Below are positions 51,185 to 61,093 of a stretch of DNA of 64,000 nt, piece by piece. The stretch is from UBA1924 sp963976625. Its GTDB lineage: Bacteria > Planctomycetota > Phycisphaerae > Phycisphaerales > UBA1924. Position numbers and translations under genes: made by a program. The stretch's first letter is position 1. Each line of letters starts with the position of its first letter. A model generated the notes under the pieces. That model did no database searches. It had not been told where the DNA came from and was given only the letters and a program-made list of their open reading frames with translations. The stretch lies in NCBI GenBank assembly GCA_963976625.1, contig CAXBLA010000004.1, positions 98,489 to 162,488 on the forward strand. Reading direction: 5' to 3'.

Positions 51185-51964
51185 TCAGCCTTGCGATTTA
51201 TTACCGCTCGGCAGCACACAATCGAGCATGACCAAAATCCCGACGAGACTCGTCCCGATCGCATAGGCCGCGCCGCCGACGACGATGCCGTAGGCGAACC
51301 AGGCGTAGTCACGGGTGATCCACCAGCCGGCCATATCGACCAGCAGCCCGATCGCCGAGACCAACACCAAGAAACCGATCAGGCGACCCGAGAACCGGGT
51401 CATGATCCCGAGGAGCCCGAGCACGATCATGATGACCGCCATCGTCGGCGCGTGGGCGTGCTGGCTCGTCGCGATGATCTTGGTGCCCGCGGGCTGGATG
51501 TCCTTGGACACCGCGAGCTTCTCGATGTCGTCCCAGTATTCTAGCGGGATTTGGGCGTAGGTGCCCTCGCCGGTCGAACTGCGGGTGTGGCAATCCAGGC
51601 AGCTCATCGCGATGATCTCCGACGGGGCCTCATCGCCCAGATCGAGATTATCGTACTGCTGCGAGACGCGATCGCCCGCGAGCCAGTCGAGGAGCGCGGT
51701 GCGTTCGAAGTCTTCGATAGTCTCCGGGTGCCCGGACTCAAGCGCGGTAATCAACGGCGACGGCGTCTGCACGCCGTGGTAGGCGCCGACGATGTCGTTG
51801 ATCGTCAGGCCCGGCGTCTCGTCGCGGTTGTCGTAGTGCCAACGCAGATGCAGGCCCGAGACGATGTACCCGCCCAAGAGCGTCAGCACCAGCATCGCGA
51901 TCCCCAGACGGAACAAGTACGGCAGCGATCGGAGCGTCATGCGATTGGTTGAAGCATCAGTCAT
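51185..51964 (-). CDS. Membrane protein with one c-type heme motif
   Basis: A 259-residue protein. One N-terminal helix (about 20-40), a periplasmic loop with a single heme-binding CLDCH (about 120), and four C-terminal helices. The loop resembles membrane proteins found with planctomycete sugar dehydrogenase clusters, where it could pass electrons from periplasmic oxidation to the respiratory chain. It follows the Gfo/Idh/MocA gene by 30 bases. No known family name can be given. Confidence 0.7.
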   Translation of the reverse strand: MTDASTNRMTLRSLPYLFRLGIAMLVLTLLGGYIVSGLHLRWHYDNRDETPGLTINDIVGAYHGVQTPSPLITALESGHPETIEDFERTALLDWLAGDRVSQQYDNLDLGDEAPSEIIAMSCLDCHTRSSTGEGTYAQIPLEYWDDIEKLAVSKDIQPAGTKIIATSQHAHAPTMAVIMIVLGLLGIMTRFSGRLIGFLVLVSAIGLLVDMAGWWITRDYAWFAYGIVVGGAAYAIGTSLVGILVMLDCVLPSGNKSQG

Positions 51965-51994
51965 TGGTTATCTCACGGAGAGAGTTCGGTTGAA

Positions 51995-53221
51995 TCAAAG
52001 CCCAGACAGATCAATATCAACGGGGTTGCCCGACACAATCGCCTCGTTGGCCGCGATCCCGACGACGGTCGCCCTCGCAGCCTCGGCGATCGAACATGCC
52101 GGCGATGTGCTGTTGGCGATGGACATCACCCAGTCTTCGAGCGCGTAGTACACCGCGGGGTGCGGGAGCCCGATGCCCTCTTTGAGCTTGCCCTGCTCGG
52201 CGAGCTTGGTCGCCCCAGCGATCAGCGTGATGCCCTCGTCGTTGTGGAACTGCTGGCGGTTTGCGTAGACCTCCCACCCTTGCGTGGGCGCGTCGGCTTC
52301 CTTGAAGAGCCAGCCGTGCGACCAACCGAGCTTGATGGCGGCGTTGGACCCGAAGAAGACCTCGTGCTTGCCGCCGTAGGAGTTGGCGAGCGTCGCGTCG
52401 TAGCCCAAAGTCGCGCCGTCCTCGAACATCAATGAGCAGGCGATGGTGTCGGCAACGCTGCGTCCGTCCTCATAGTACCGCACGCTGCCGTTGCCGACCA
52501 CGCGCGTCGGGTACTTGCCGGTGTACCAATGGAAGACATCGAACTGCTGCGTCCCCCACTCGCCGGCCAGCCCATTGGAGCGCTTTGGATCGAGCTTCCA
52601 GTTGAGCGCGGCTTTTCGCACAGGATCGTTCGAGGGTGTCACCCAGGTTGTTTTTCTGTTGTTCTGCGCACGCATCGAGATCAAATCGCGCACTGAATCC
52701 GAGCGGAAGAACCCACGGGCGAGCTGATAGACCGGGTTGGATCGCCCCTGGAGCCCGGCCGCGATCACGCCGCCGGCTGCGCGGGCCGCGTCGCTGATGG
52801 CGATGCAGTCTTCGCGGGTGTGCGCCAGCGGGCACTCGAGATACACATGCACCTTGGACTTCATGCACTCAAGGGCGACTTCTTTGTGCGTATGTGTCGG
52901 GGTCGCGATCGCCACCGCGTCGATGGTTCCTGAGCCGAGCAGTTCGGTGACCGTTGCGTACCCGGTCGCGCCCGATGCTCTGCGGAGCCCGGACTTGAGT
53001 CGGCGTTCGTCCACATCGCACACCGCGACGACGCGCACGCCCGCGATCTTGCCCAGCTCGCCGATGATCTCGCGGCCTTGTCGCCCGACGCCGATCACCC
53101 CGATGCGGAGTGGTTCGTCGCGGAGAATCCCGCCGAAGGCTTTGAGCTCGGGCACGAGGGCCATCGCGGCGAGGGCCCCGGTGGATTGGGTCAGGAAGAG
53201 GCGGCGGTCGATCTCAGTCAT
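51995..53221 (-). CDS. Tat-exported Gfo/Idh/MocA oxidoreductase (1)
   Basis: A 408-residue NAD(P)-dependent oxidoreductase. The Tat motif is DRRLFLTQSTGALAAMAL; the Rossmann site is IGVIGVGRQGREIIGELG; and the EKP-type triplet is replaced by ECPLAHTRED (Glu-Cys-Pro instead of Glu-Lys-Pro), so the usual catalytic lysine is missing. The substrate domain follows. Exported members of this family may carry their cofactor through Tat. Upstream of the heme-motif gene in the same transcript. Confidence 0.85.
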   Translation of the reverse strand: MTEIDRRLFLTQSTGALAAMALVPELKAFGGILRDEPLRIGVIGVGRQGREIIGELGKIAGVRVVAVCDVDERRLKSGLRRASGATGYATVTELLGSGTIDAVAIATPTHTHKEVALECMKSKVHVYLECPLAHTREDCIAISDAARAAGGVIAAGLQGRSNPVYQLARGFFRSDSVRDLISMRAQNNRKTTWVTPSNDPVRKAALNWKLDPKRSNGLAGEWGTQQFDVFHWYTGKYPTRVVGNGSVRYYEDGRSVADTIACSLMFEDGATLGYDATLANSYGGKHEVFFGSNAAIKLGWSHGWLFKEADAPTQGWEVYANRQQFHNDEGITLIAGATKLAEQGKLKEGIGLPHPAVYYALEDWVMSIANSTSPACSIAEAARATVVGIAANEAIVSGNPVDIDLSGL

Positions 53222-53239
53222 GGGAATCCTCGATGTTAA

Positions 53240-54250
53240 TCAGTCGGTCTCTGTTAATGTATCGTCTGCATGAATCTGTGTATTTTGGCGCACCACGCTC
53301 AATATGTCGTGCATGGTTGTGGCTTGATCCAGCCCGAAGAGCACCATCGTACACGGATCGGTAGAGAACTGCTCTGCAAGCTCTGGCGAGACGGTGCAGG
53401 CGGTCGAGTACGCGTCGGCGATCGCGGCACTGTTATGCACGCAGGCCGAGCGTTGGATCTGGTTGTCAACGGGGAGACCCGATCGCGGGTCCATCACATG
53501 CCTGATGGCGCTGTCCTCGCTCATTCTTGTCTGTGACGCGCCCTCGGACACGCCCAGCCCGTGGCCGTTGAGTTGGACATCGAGCCCCTCGCCCAGACGG
53601 ACCGCCCACGGCTGGCCGTTGGGTTTGCCCCCGAGCCCGAGAGCGCTGGAGGTCCCGCCGTGGATGAACGCGTTGGCGATGCCGATCTCGTTGAGCTCGT
53701 CGGCGATCAGATCGAGCATGTGCCCCTTGGCGATCGCGCCCAGATCGAGCCGGATGCGATCGTCCGTCTTCGTGATCGTTCGGCGGCGTTCATCGAGCAC
53801 GATCGGCTGTGCGAGCGAAAGCCCGTTGAGTTCTTCCAGACATTCCTCGCGGAACCCGTGCGCATGCATCAGCGTCCCGGACGCGATGTTGAATGTGCCG
53901 CAGGTTTGCTGGCGCATCTGCTCGCAGAGGGTGAACAACTCGAAGAGTTCGTCGTCGATGGTGCGTTCAAAGCCCGCCGGATCATGGTTGATCAGTGACA
54001 CCATCGAGCCGGGTTCAAAGACGGACAATCGCCCGTGCCAATCCAGCACCAGATCGCGCAGCTCTTCGCCAATGGCCAACCCATCGCCGCGCGAAAGCCC
54101 CGGACTCGCTCCTGAAGTACCTATCCCGATCAGCAGCTCGAATCGGCACCCCATCGCATCGAATGCGTAGGGGACAAACAACTCAGCAGTGACATCGCTG
54201 GGCTCAGGCCTTGGAAGCACGCATGGTCTTGGGGTCGAATGTAAACGCAT
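53240..54250 (-). CDS. apbE: FAD:protein FMN transferase (ApbE)
   Basis: Attaches FMN covalently to a Thr/Ser of exported redox proteins. Motifs: MGCRFELLIG, IRLDLGAIAKGHMLDLIADE (the family's GGIAKG region) and HVMDPRSGLPV. The start is uncertain: the ATG at 54250 overlaps the preceding gene by 47 bases behind a GGAAGG only 2 bases away; TTG at 54181 is another option. No FMN-accepting subunit is obvious in the window. Confidence 0.87.
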   Translation of the reverse strand: MRLHSTPRPCVLPRPEPSDVTAELFVPYAFDAMGCRFELLIGIGTSGASPGLSRGDGLAIGEELRDLVLDWHGRLSVFEPGSMVSLINHDPAGFERTIDDELFELFTLCEQMRQQTCGTFNIASGTLMHAHGFREECLEELNGLSLAQPIVLDERRRTITKTDDRIRLDLGAIAKGHMLDLIADELNEIGIANAFIHGGTSSALGLGGKPNGQPWAVRLGEGLDVQLNGHGLGVSEGASQTRMSEDSAIRHVMDPRSGLPVDNQIQRSACVHNSAAIADAYSTACTVSPELAEQFSTDPCTMVLFGLDQATTMHDILSVVRQNTQIHADDTLTETD

Positions 54251-55556
54251 GGCCTTCCCACATGGATCGGGTCGCGAGATCGACCGCGACGAGCACCTTG
54301 GACGCGAGATCGATGTTGCTCTTGGCGGGCTGGCGGGTGCGGATGCAATCGAGCCAGTCGAGCCTGATCTGATCCTGGTCATTGCCGATGTCCTCGCACT
54401 CGATGCGCTCAGCGTCGATATCGTCAACGAACAGACGCTCGGGGCGGATCTCGCAGTGGCGTGAGTTGAGATACATGTTGGCCTCATGCCCGCGGACCAT
54501 GGTCTCGAGCCCGACCTCGTTGGCCGTGGAACCGGCGAGCACCATCGTGTGCCCGTCCTCGAACTGCACCGTCAGGTTCACCTGATCGAAGTTCTCCATG
54601 TCGTGATCGATCACATGGGCCCCCGTCGCGACGACGCGCGTGGGCCAGCCCGAATCGAGCGCGAAGATCAACGGCGTCATCACATGCACCAGCAGATCCC
54701 CGATGATCCCGGTCGAGAAATCCTTGTACCGACGCCAGCGGGCGTAGATCTTGGGGTCCCACTCGCGCGGGCCCAGGTCCCCGAGCCACGCGTCCCAGTC
54801 GAGGTTCACGCCCGGCTTCCATTCCGGGTCGATGCCGTAGTAGTTCCACTCGCCCGAGGTCGAGTTTCGGCAATAACTCGTCTGCGACCAGACCGGCTTG
54901 CCGATTCGCCCCGCCTTGATCGCGTCGCGTGCCTTGTTGTACTTGGGCAGCATGATCATCTGCGTGCCGACCTGGAAGATCTGATCGGGGTGCGCCAGCA
55001 CCGCCTTGCGGACATCCATCGCCTGCTCAAGGCGCAGGGTCATGGGCTTCTCGGTATACACATCCTTGCCCGCGGCCAGCGAGTCAATAATGTGCTGGGC
55101 GTGCCAGTGCTCGGGCGATGCGATCAGCACCGCGTGGATGTCATCGCGTTTGAGTAGCTCCCGGTAATCGCGGTAGATATCGACCTCAATACCCTGACGA
55201 TCCTGGGCGGCTTTCTGGGCGCCCATGAGCTTGGAGTCGCACACATCGGACAACGCGACGATCTTGGTGTCGGTTTTTCCTTGTTCGGCCAGCGAGATGA
55301 TCGAGTGGAGGTGCCCCCCGCCCATGCCCCCGGTGCCGATGATCGCCATGCGGATCGATTCGCCATCCATGGGCGGCTTGACCTTGGCGGCTTTGACCGT
55401 TGGGACCAAGGGCTTGTAGCTGCTGGCCGCTTCGGCGTTTCCAGCACCAAGCATCGCGACGCCCGCAACCCCTGCGATTCCAGCGGTTTGCGCGAGAAAT
55501 GATCGGCGAGAACCGTTCGCCGAGTGCGGTGCACGCGGGGCTTGTTCGTTATCCAT
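54204..55556 (-). CDS. Tat-exported Gfo/Idh/MocA oxidoreductase (2)
   Basis: From the ATG at 55556 (GGAGG 9 bases upstream) the protein has 450 residues. Tat signal SRRSFLAQTAGIAGVAGVA, Rossmann motif MAIIGTGGMGGGHLHSI and catalytic VYTEKPMTLRLEQ with its lysine. The family is common in planctomycete periplasm, oxidising or reducing sugars and their derivatives. The ApbE gene follows within its 3' end. It is divergent from the isomerase at 55654. Confidence 0.88.
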   Translation of the reverse strand: MDNEQAPRAPHSANGSRRSFLAQTAGIAGVAGVAMLGAGNAEAASSYKPLVPTVKAAKVKPPMDGESIRMAIIGTGGMGGGHLHSIISLAEQGKTDTKIVALSDVCDSKLMGAQKAAQDRQGIEVDIYRDYRELLKRDDIHAVLIASPEHWHAQHIIDSLAAGKDVYTEKPMTLRLEQAMDVRKAVLAHPDQIFQVGTQMIMLPKYNKARDAIKAGRIGKPVWSQTSYCRNSTSGEWNYYGIDPEWKPGVNLDWDAWLGDLGPREWDPKIYARWRRYKDFSTGIIGDLLVHVMTPLIFALDSGWPTRVVATGAHVIDHDMENFDQVNLTVQFEDGHTMVLAGSTANEVGLETMVRGHEANMYLNSRHCEIRPERLFVDDIDAERIECEDIGNDQDQIRLDWLDCIRTRQPAKSNIDLASKVLVAVDLATRSMWEGHAFTFDPKTMRASKA

Positions 55557-55653
55557 GATGGGAGCCTCCAATATCAGAACGATAATGTGTTGTATCAGCG
55601 GGGCCCAGCGTACCATGATCTCCAACGCCATGCAATCAAGAATGGAGCGATGG

Positions 55654-56508
55654 ATGGAAATCTCAACCAAACTCGGCGTCTGCTCATGGTCGCTTCAAAC
55701 CCAATCCCCTTCGGCCCTTGCCCAAGCCATCAAGCAGTGCGGATTGAATGCTACTCAACTCGCCCTCGATCCGCTCATCGATGGTGATTGGGATCTGACA
55801 GAACTGGTGGCCGTGTTCAAAGAACACCAAATCGAGTTGCTCTCGGGGATGATCACCACCATCGGCGAAGACTACTCCACGCTCGATTCCATCAAAGCCA
55901 CCGGCGGGCTCCGTCCCGATGAGCACTGGGACGAGAACCAATCGCGTGCAAAACGGGCGGCCGATATCGCTAAAGAACTTGGCATCGACCTCGTTACGCT
56001 CCACGCGGGGTTTATCCCGGCTCATGGTACCGATGAATACCACACCATCACCGATCGAATCCGCATCATCGCAGGCATATTCGGTACCCACAGAATCACA
56101 CTCGCCCTCGAAACCGGACAAGAACAATCCGACGATCTGCTTAACATGCTCAACAAGCCGAACATGTCCACAATCGGCATCAACTTCGACCCGGCCAATA
56201 TGATCCTCTACGCCATGGGCGACCCCGCCCAAGCGATCGAGCTGCTCCAAGACCGAATCGTGCAAGTGCATATGAAAGACGCCAAGAGCACCGAAAAATC
56301 CGGCACCTGGGGGGCGGAAGTCCCCGCGGGCGAGGGCGAAGTGGATTGGGCACACTTCTTTAAGACCATTGAGCAAATTGATCATCGGAACGAGCGCCAG
56401 ATCAATGTCATCATCGAACGCGAAGCCGGCGAGCAACGGATCGACGACATTATCCAGGCCCGCAAACTCGTCGAGCAATATGTACACAATCGAGTGGATC
56501 GCAAATGA
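55654..56508 (+). CDS. Sugar phosphate isomerase/epimerase-like TIM barrel (cytosolic)
   Basis: A 284-residue AP-endonuclease-2-type barrel without signal. Metal-site residues are in ALETGQEQS, INFDPANMIL, VQVHMKDAK and the terminal IIEREAG. The ATG at 55654 has GGAG 6 bases upstream. It overlaps the next oxidoreductase as ATGA; paired isomerase/oxidoreductase genes of this sort act in inositol-like and keto-sugar pathways. Confidence 0.85.
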   Translation: MEISTKLGVCSWSLQTQSPSALAQAIKQCGLNATQLALDPLIDGDWDLTELVAVFKEHQIELLSGMITTIGEDYSTLDSIKATGGLRPDEHWDENQSRAKRAADIAKELGIDLVTLHAGFIPAHGTDEYHTITDRIRIIAGIFGTHRITLALETGQEQSDDLLNMLNKPNMSTIGINFDPANMILYAMGDPAQAIELLQDRIVQVHMKDAKSTEKSGTWGAEVPAGEGEVDWAHFFKTIEQIDHRNERQINVIIEREAGEQRIDDIIQARKLVEQYVHNRVDRK

Positions 56509-57563
56509 CCCCATCAACAACGACTAAGATCGGGATCATCGGCTACGGATTCATGGGACGCACTCACGCCCGCGCGTACCAGGACGCCCGACGCGACGGC
56601 TCCCCCTGCCAGCTCATCGCCATCGCGGATCGAAACCACGAACACAAAGCCGCCACCGAGCCCGCGGGGAACATCGGCGCCCCCGAGATCGAGATCGAGA
56701 CGACGGGCATCGCTTTTCACAACCACGCCGACGCGATCATCCGCCACCCCGACATCGAGCTCGTCTCGATCTGCACGCACACCGAGACCCATGTCGAGCT
56801 CGCCATCGCGGCCCTCAACGCTGGCAAGCATGTGCTGCTCGAAAAACCCATCGCACTGAAGCCCAATGAGGTCGAACACCTGCTCGATGTCGCGTCCAAA
56901 GCCGATGGCCTGTGCATCCCCGCGATGTGCATGCGCTTCTGGCCCGCGTGGGCGCATATCAAGCAGACCATCGACTCCAAAGCCTTCGGCCGAGTCCGCA
57001 ACGCTTCGTTCTCGCGTTTAGGATCACGCCCGCAGTGGTCGAGCGAGTTCTACAGCGACCAATCCCGATCTGGAGGCGTCCTCCACGACCTGCATATCCA
57101 CGATACTGACTTCATTGTTCATTGCTTCGGCGTCCCTACGGCCGTCACCTGCGAAGGTGATCCAATGGCATTGACCACGCTCTACCACTACGAAGACTTC
57201 CCATCACCGATCAGCGCCCCCATCTGTGCCAGCGGTGCTTGGGATCGCCCGCCGAGCATGGGCTATCAGATGAAGTGCACGATCGTGTTTGAAGACGCCA
57301 CGCTCGACTTTGATCTCAACCGGCCCGATCAACTGATTCTCTACCAAGGCGATCAGTCAACGCCCATCGAGATCGACCCACGCACCGGCTACGACCACCA
57401 GATCCGCTGGACCCTCGATCAGATCGCCAAACAAAAAACAGGCCGATCAGCGACCGCTCCGTTTTCGACGGATCTCCCCATGCAGGACGCGCTGGTCGTC
57501 GCGCGAGTGCTGGCCGCGGAACAACTGAGCATGGAACAGAATCAAAGAATCTCAATCGTCTGA
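56505..57563 (+). CDS. Gfo/Idh/MocA oxidoreductase (3)
   Basis: A 352-residue cytosolic enzyme. Rossmann motif IGIIGYGFMGRTHARAY, catalytic LLEKPIALKPNEVEHL, and a conserved histidine pair in HDLHIHDTDFIVH. It begins in the stop of the isomerase gene, indicating joint expression. Its 3' end overlaps that of the MFS gene by 12 bases. Confidence 0.9.
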   Translation: MTPSTTTKIGIIGYGFMGRTHARAYQDARRDGSPCQLIAIADRNHEHKAATEPAGNIGAPEIEIETTGIAFHNHADAIIRHPDIELVSICTHTETHVELAIAALNAGKHVLLEKPIALKPNEVEHLLDVASKADGLCIPAMCMRFWPAWAHIKQTIDSKAFGRVRNASFSRLGSRPQWSSEFYSDQSRSGGVLHDLHIHDTDFIVHCFGVPTAVTCEGDPMALTTLYHYEDFPSPISAPICASGAWDRPPSMGYQMKCTIVFEDATLDFDLNRPDQLILYQGDQSTPIEIDPRTGYDHQIRWTLDQIAKQKTGRSATAPFSTDLPMQDALVVARVLAAEQLSMEQNQRISIV

Positions 57564-58805
57564 AACGAGCTCGGCCACAGGCTCGGCCGCCTTGTTGTTC
57601 TTGAACAACAAAACAAACACAATCAGCACCGCCAACGAGAAACCCGCCGGGTAGTTCCAGACGGACTTCCAATCAACAACCTGGGCCTCGCTCACGGTCG
57701 TAGTGAAACGCTCGACGAGCTTGCCCGAGAGTTGTGCGCCGATGAGCATCCCGAGCCCCTGCGTGATGAGCACCAAGAAGCCCTGGGCCTGGCCTCGGAT
57801 CTTCGCGCCCGAGACTTGGTCGGTGTAGATCTGCCCGGTGACGAAGAAGAAGTCGTAGCAGATGCCGTGGAGCACAATCCCGCCCAGCACCATCATCTTC
57901 ACCTGCTCGTCGGCGGCCTGCGCAAACAACCCATAGCGAGCCACCCACGCGAGCATCCCCACCGCCAACATCCACTTGACCCCGAGCCTGGCAAAGCACA
58001 GCGGCATCACGATCATGAACACCACCTCGGACATCTGCCCGTACGACATTGTTTGCCCGACCTGGTCGATCCCCATATCCTCGACGAATCGACCGGCGAA
58101 GCTGTAGTATGCCGCCAGCGGAATGCAGATCAGGAACGAGCACAGGGCGAAGACCGCAAATGAGCGGTTCTTGAGGAGCGCCAGCGCATCGATCCCGATG
58201 GCATCTCTAGCCGAGAACGCCTGCCCCTTGGCCGGCGGCGGCGTGTGCGGCAGCGTGAAGCTGTACACCCCGAGCACCAAGCCCGCACCGCCCGCGACAT
58301 AGAACATGCCCGGCGACTGATCGAAGCTCATCCACGAGATCGCAAACCCCGCAACGATCCAGCCGATTGTGCCGAACACCCGGATCAGCGGGAACTGCTT
58401 CTCGGCGTTGGTCATGTTGTGCATCGCCAGCGTGTTCGTCAGCCCCAGCGTGGGCATGTAGCACAGCATGTGCACAAGAATGATGGCAAGGAACAAGGTC
58501 GTTGATTGCTGGGCGGCGTAGGGAGCCAGCAGCAGGAGCCCGCCGCCAACAAGGTGCAGGATGCCGAGGATTTTCTCGGTCGCGAAGTACCGGTCCGCAA
58601 ACAGCCCAAGGAAGAACGGCGACGCGATGGCCGCGATCGGGCCCATCGAATATGCCCATCCGATCTCGCCCCCGGTCATGTTCGCCGCGTTCATGTACGG
58701 GCCCATCGTGACATACCACGCGCCCCAGAGGAAGAACTGCCAGAACATCATCGCCGAGAGTTGCACCCCGACGAGCCCGCCGAGTCGTTGATCCTGTTGT
58801 ACCAT
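57552..58805 (-). CDS. MFS transporter, nucleoside:H+ symporter-like
   Basis: A 417-residue, 12-helix transporter. N-terminal VQLSAMMFWQFFLWGAWYVT and the short loop LFADRYFATEK are typical of the NupG/XapB-like group that is common in planctomycete sugar clusters. Likely imports the sugar or nucleoside used by the neighbouring isomerases and oxidoreductases. AGGA precedes the ATG. Direction of transport is inferred. Confidence 0.88.
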   Translation of the reverse strand: MVQQDQRLGGLVGVQLSAMMFWQFFLWGAWYVTMGPYMNAANMTGGEIGWAYSMGPIAAIASPFFLGLFADRYFATEKILGILHLVGGGLLLLAPYAAQQSTTLFLAIILVHMLCYMPTLGLTNTLAMHNMTNAEKQFPLIRVFGTIGWIVAGFAISWMSFDQSPGMFYVAGGAGLVLGVYSFTLPHTPPPAKGQAFSARDAIGIDALALLKNRSFAVFALCSFLICIPLAAYYSFAGRFVEDMGIDQVGQTMSYGQMSEVVFMIVMPLCFARLGVKWMLAVGMLAWVARYGLFAQAADEQVKMMVLGGIVLHGICYDFFFVTGQIYTDQVSGAKIRGQAQGFLVLITQGLGMLIGAQLSGKLVERFTTTVSEAQVVDWKSVWNYPAGFSLAVLIVFVLLFKNNKAAEPVAELVSDD

Positions 58806-58937
58806 GCCGGTGTATCCTCTAGTATCATTTGGTGGTCCAGAACCGGAAGACTACCAGAATCCGCCACCAGACGCCAGACCCGATGCCAGACCAGACCCCA
58901 ATCAACTGATTCACGCCAACCTCCCCCGGAGCACCCC

Positions 58938-59945
58938 ATGCCCAGACCCCTGACACTCTTCACCGGCCAGTGGGCCGACATGCCTCTGGCAGAGCTGGCC
59001 GAGAAAGCCGCCGGGTGGGGCTACGACGGGCTCGAACTCGCCTGCTGGGGAGATCACTTCCAGATCGATCGCGCCCTGAGCGAGGACGGCTACTGCCAGC
59101 AGCAGCTCGACATCCTCGCCCAGCACGGGCTTTCGTGCTACGCGATCTCGAACCATCTTGTGGGGCAAGCCGTGTCCGATCCGATCGATGAGCGCCACCG
59201 CGCGATCGTCCCCGAACGCATCTGGCTCGACGGCGACCCCGTCGGCGTGCAGCAACGAGCCGCCCAGGACATGATCGATGCCGCCAAAGCCGCCAAGCTG
59301 CTCGGCGTCGACACCGTCAACGGCTTCACCGGCTCGCCCATCTGGCACAAGCTCTACCTCTTCCCCCCCACCTTGCCCGAGGACATCGCCCAAGGCTACC
59401 AACACTTCGCCAAACAATGGAAGCCGATCCTCGATGCCTTCAGCGAGCACGGCGTACGCTTCGCGCTCGAGGTCCATCCCACCGAGATCGCCTACGACCT
59501 GATCACCTTCGAGCACGCGCTCGGTGCCCTCGACGCTCACCCGGCATTCGGGATCAACTTCGATCCATCTCACCTGATCTGGCAGGGCATCGACCCGGTC
59601 AAGCTCATCAACCGCTTCCCGGATCGGATCTTCCATGTGCACATCAAGGACGCGGCAACAACATTGGACGGCACCAACTCGATCCTCGGCGGACACTTGC
59701 AGTTCGGTGATCACCGTCGTGGGTGGGACTTCCGCTCGCCGGGTCGTGGAGAGGTTGACTTTGAATCGATCATCCGAGCCCTCAACCGGATCGATTATCG
59801 GGGGCCGTTGAGTGTCGAGTGGGAGGACAGCGCGATGCACCGCGAGCACGGAGCCGAGGAATCGGCCCAGTTCGTGCGTGGAACCGACTTCCCCTCGTCC
59901 GATCGTGCCTTCGATGCTTCGTTCGATAAGGAAGACCAGGCATGA
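58938..59945 (+). CDS. Sugar phosphate isomerase/epimerase-like TIM barrel
   Basis: A 335-residue barrel: FALEVHPTEIAYD (Glu, His), INFDPSHLIWQ, FHVHIKDAATT and SVEWEDSAM carry the metal ligands. The frame is open further upstream, but the conserved protein begins at 58938, and the upstream part would overlap the divergent transporter. It overlaps the next oxidoreductase by ATGA. Confidence 0.88.
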   Translation: MPRPLTLFTGQWADMPLAELAEKAAGWGYDGLELACWGDHFQIDRALSEDGYCQQQLDILAQHGLSCYAISNHLVGQAVSDPIDERHRAIVPERIWLDGDPVGVQQRAAQDMIDAAKAAKLLGVDTVNGFTGSPIWHKLYLFPPTLPEDIAQGYQHFAKQWKPILDAFSEHGVRFALEVHPTEIAYDLITFEHALGALDAHPAFGINFDPSHLIWQGIDPVKLINRFPDRIFHVHIKDAATTLDGTNSILGGHLQFGDHRRGWDFRSPGRGEVDFESIIRALNRIDYRGPLSVEWEDSAMHREHGAEESAQFVRGTDFPSSDRAFDASFDKEDQA

Positions 59946-61093
59946 GCGAATCAAAGCCCCCCCTCACCTACGCCATGATCGGCGGCGGCACCGGCGCCTT
60001 CATCGGCGAGGTCCACCGCCGAGCCATCGCCATCGACCAATCCGCGACTTTGGTCGCCGGTGCGCTCTCTTCGACCTCTGATCGATGCATAGAAAGCGCG
60101 AAAGACCTCGGGCTCGCTGACGACCGGGCGTACACCAGCGCCCAAGAACTTTTCGAGCGCGAAGCGACCCGAGCCGATCGCGTGGACTTCGTCGTGATCG
60201 TCACGCCCAACGACCAGCACTACCCGATCGCCAAAGCCGCCCTTGAGCACGGCTTCCATGTCGTGCTCGACAAGCCCGCGACGCACTCAAGCGCCCAGGC
60301 CCAAGAGCTCGCGGCGATCGCAAAGAAGCAAAACCTGCTCTGCGCCGTCACCTACAACTACACCGGGTACCCGATGGTCCGCCAGGCCCGGGCCATGATC
60401 GCCAACGACCAGTTCGGCCCCATCCGCAAGGTGTTCATCGAATACCACCAGGGCTGGCTCGCGTCGGATCTCGAAAGCACAGGACACAAGCAAGCTTCAT
60501 GGCGGCTCGATCCCAAACGAGCCGGGCTCGGTGGGGCGCTCGGCGATATCGGGACACACGCAGAGAACCTCGGTGCGTTCGTTACCGGGCTCGACATCGA
60601 ATCCGTCTATGCCCAGCTTAATAGCTTTGTTGATGGGCGAGCACTCGACGACGACGCCAGCGCGTTCATCCGCTACACCAACGGCGCCCACGGCGTGCTC
60701 ACCGCGTCACAGATCTGCATCGGCCGCGGCAACGGGCTCTCGCTCCGGGTCCATGGCGAAAAAGGCTCGCTGAGCTGGAACCAAGAGCAGCCCGACGAAC
60801 TCGCCGTCGCCATGCTTGATGAAAACCTGACGACTTATACCCGCGGCGGTCCCGGACTCAGCGAAGACGCAACCCTCTCCACACGCATCCCCCAGGGGCA
60901 CCCCGAAGGCTACCTCGAAGCCTTCGCAAACTTGTATAAAGGAATCACGGACGCGATCCGGGCACGCCAAGACAACACCGCCCCCTCACGGCTCGCCGAG
61001 CTGGTGCCAACAATCGAAGACGGAGAGCGAGGCGTGCGCTTTGTCGAGATGTGTGTGCAGAGCGATGCCCAAAGCATCACTGTGAAGCCTTAA
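59942..61093 (+). CDS. Gfo/Idh/MocA oxidoreductase (4)
   Basis: A 383-residue enzyme with AMIGGGTGAFIGEVHRRAI as nucleotide-binding segment, VLDKPATHSSAQAQEL as the lysine motif, and GDIGTHAENL in the substrate domain. It is translated with the upstream isomerase, and its 3' end overlaps the DUF1080 gene by 4 bases. Confidence 0.9.
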   Translation: MSESKPPLTYAMIGGGTGAFIGEVHRRAIAIDQSATLVAGALSSTSDRCIESAKDLGLADDRAYTSAQELFEREATRADRVDFVVIVTPNDQHYPIAKAALEHGFHVVLDKPATHSSAQAQELAAIAKKQNLLCAVTYNYTGYPMVRQARAMIANDQFGPIRKVFIEYHQGWLASDLESTGHKQASWRLDPKRAGLGGALGDIGTHAENLGAFVTGLDIESVYAQLNSFVDGRALDDDASAFIRYTNGAHGVLTASQICIGRGNGLSLRVHGEKGSLSWNQEQPDELAVAMLDENLTTYTRGGPGLSEDATLSTRIPQGHPEGYLEAFANLYKGITDAIRARQDNTAPSRLAELVPTIEDGERGVRFVEMCVQSDAQSITVKP

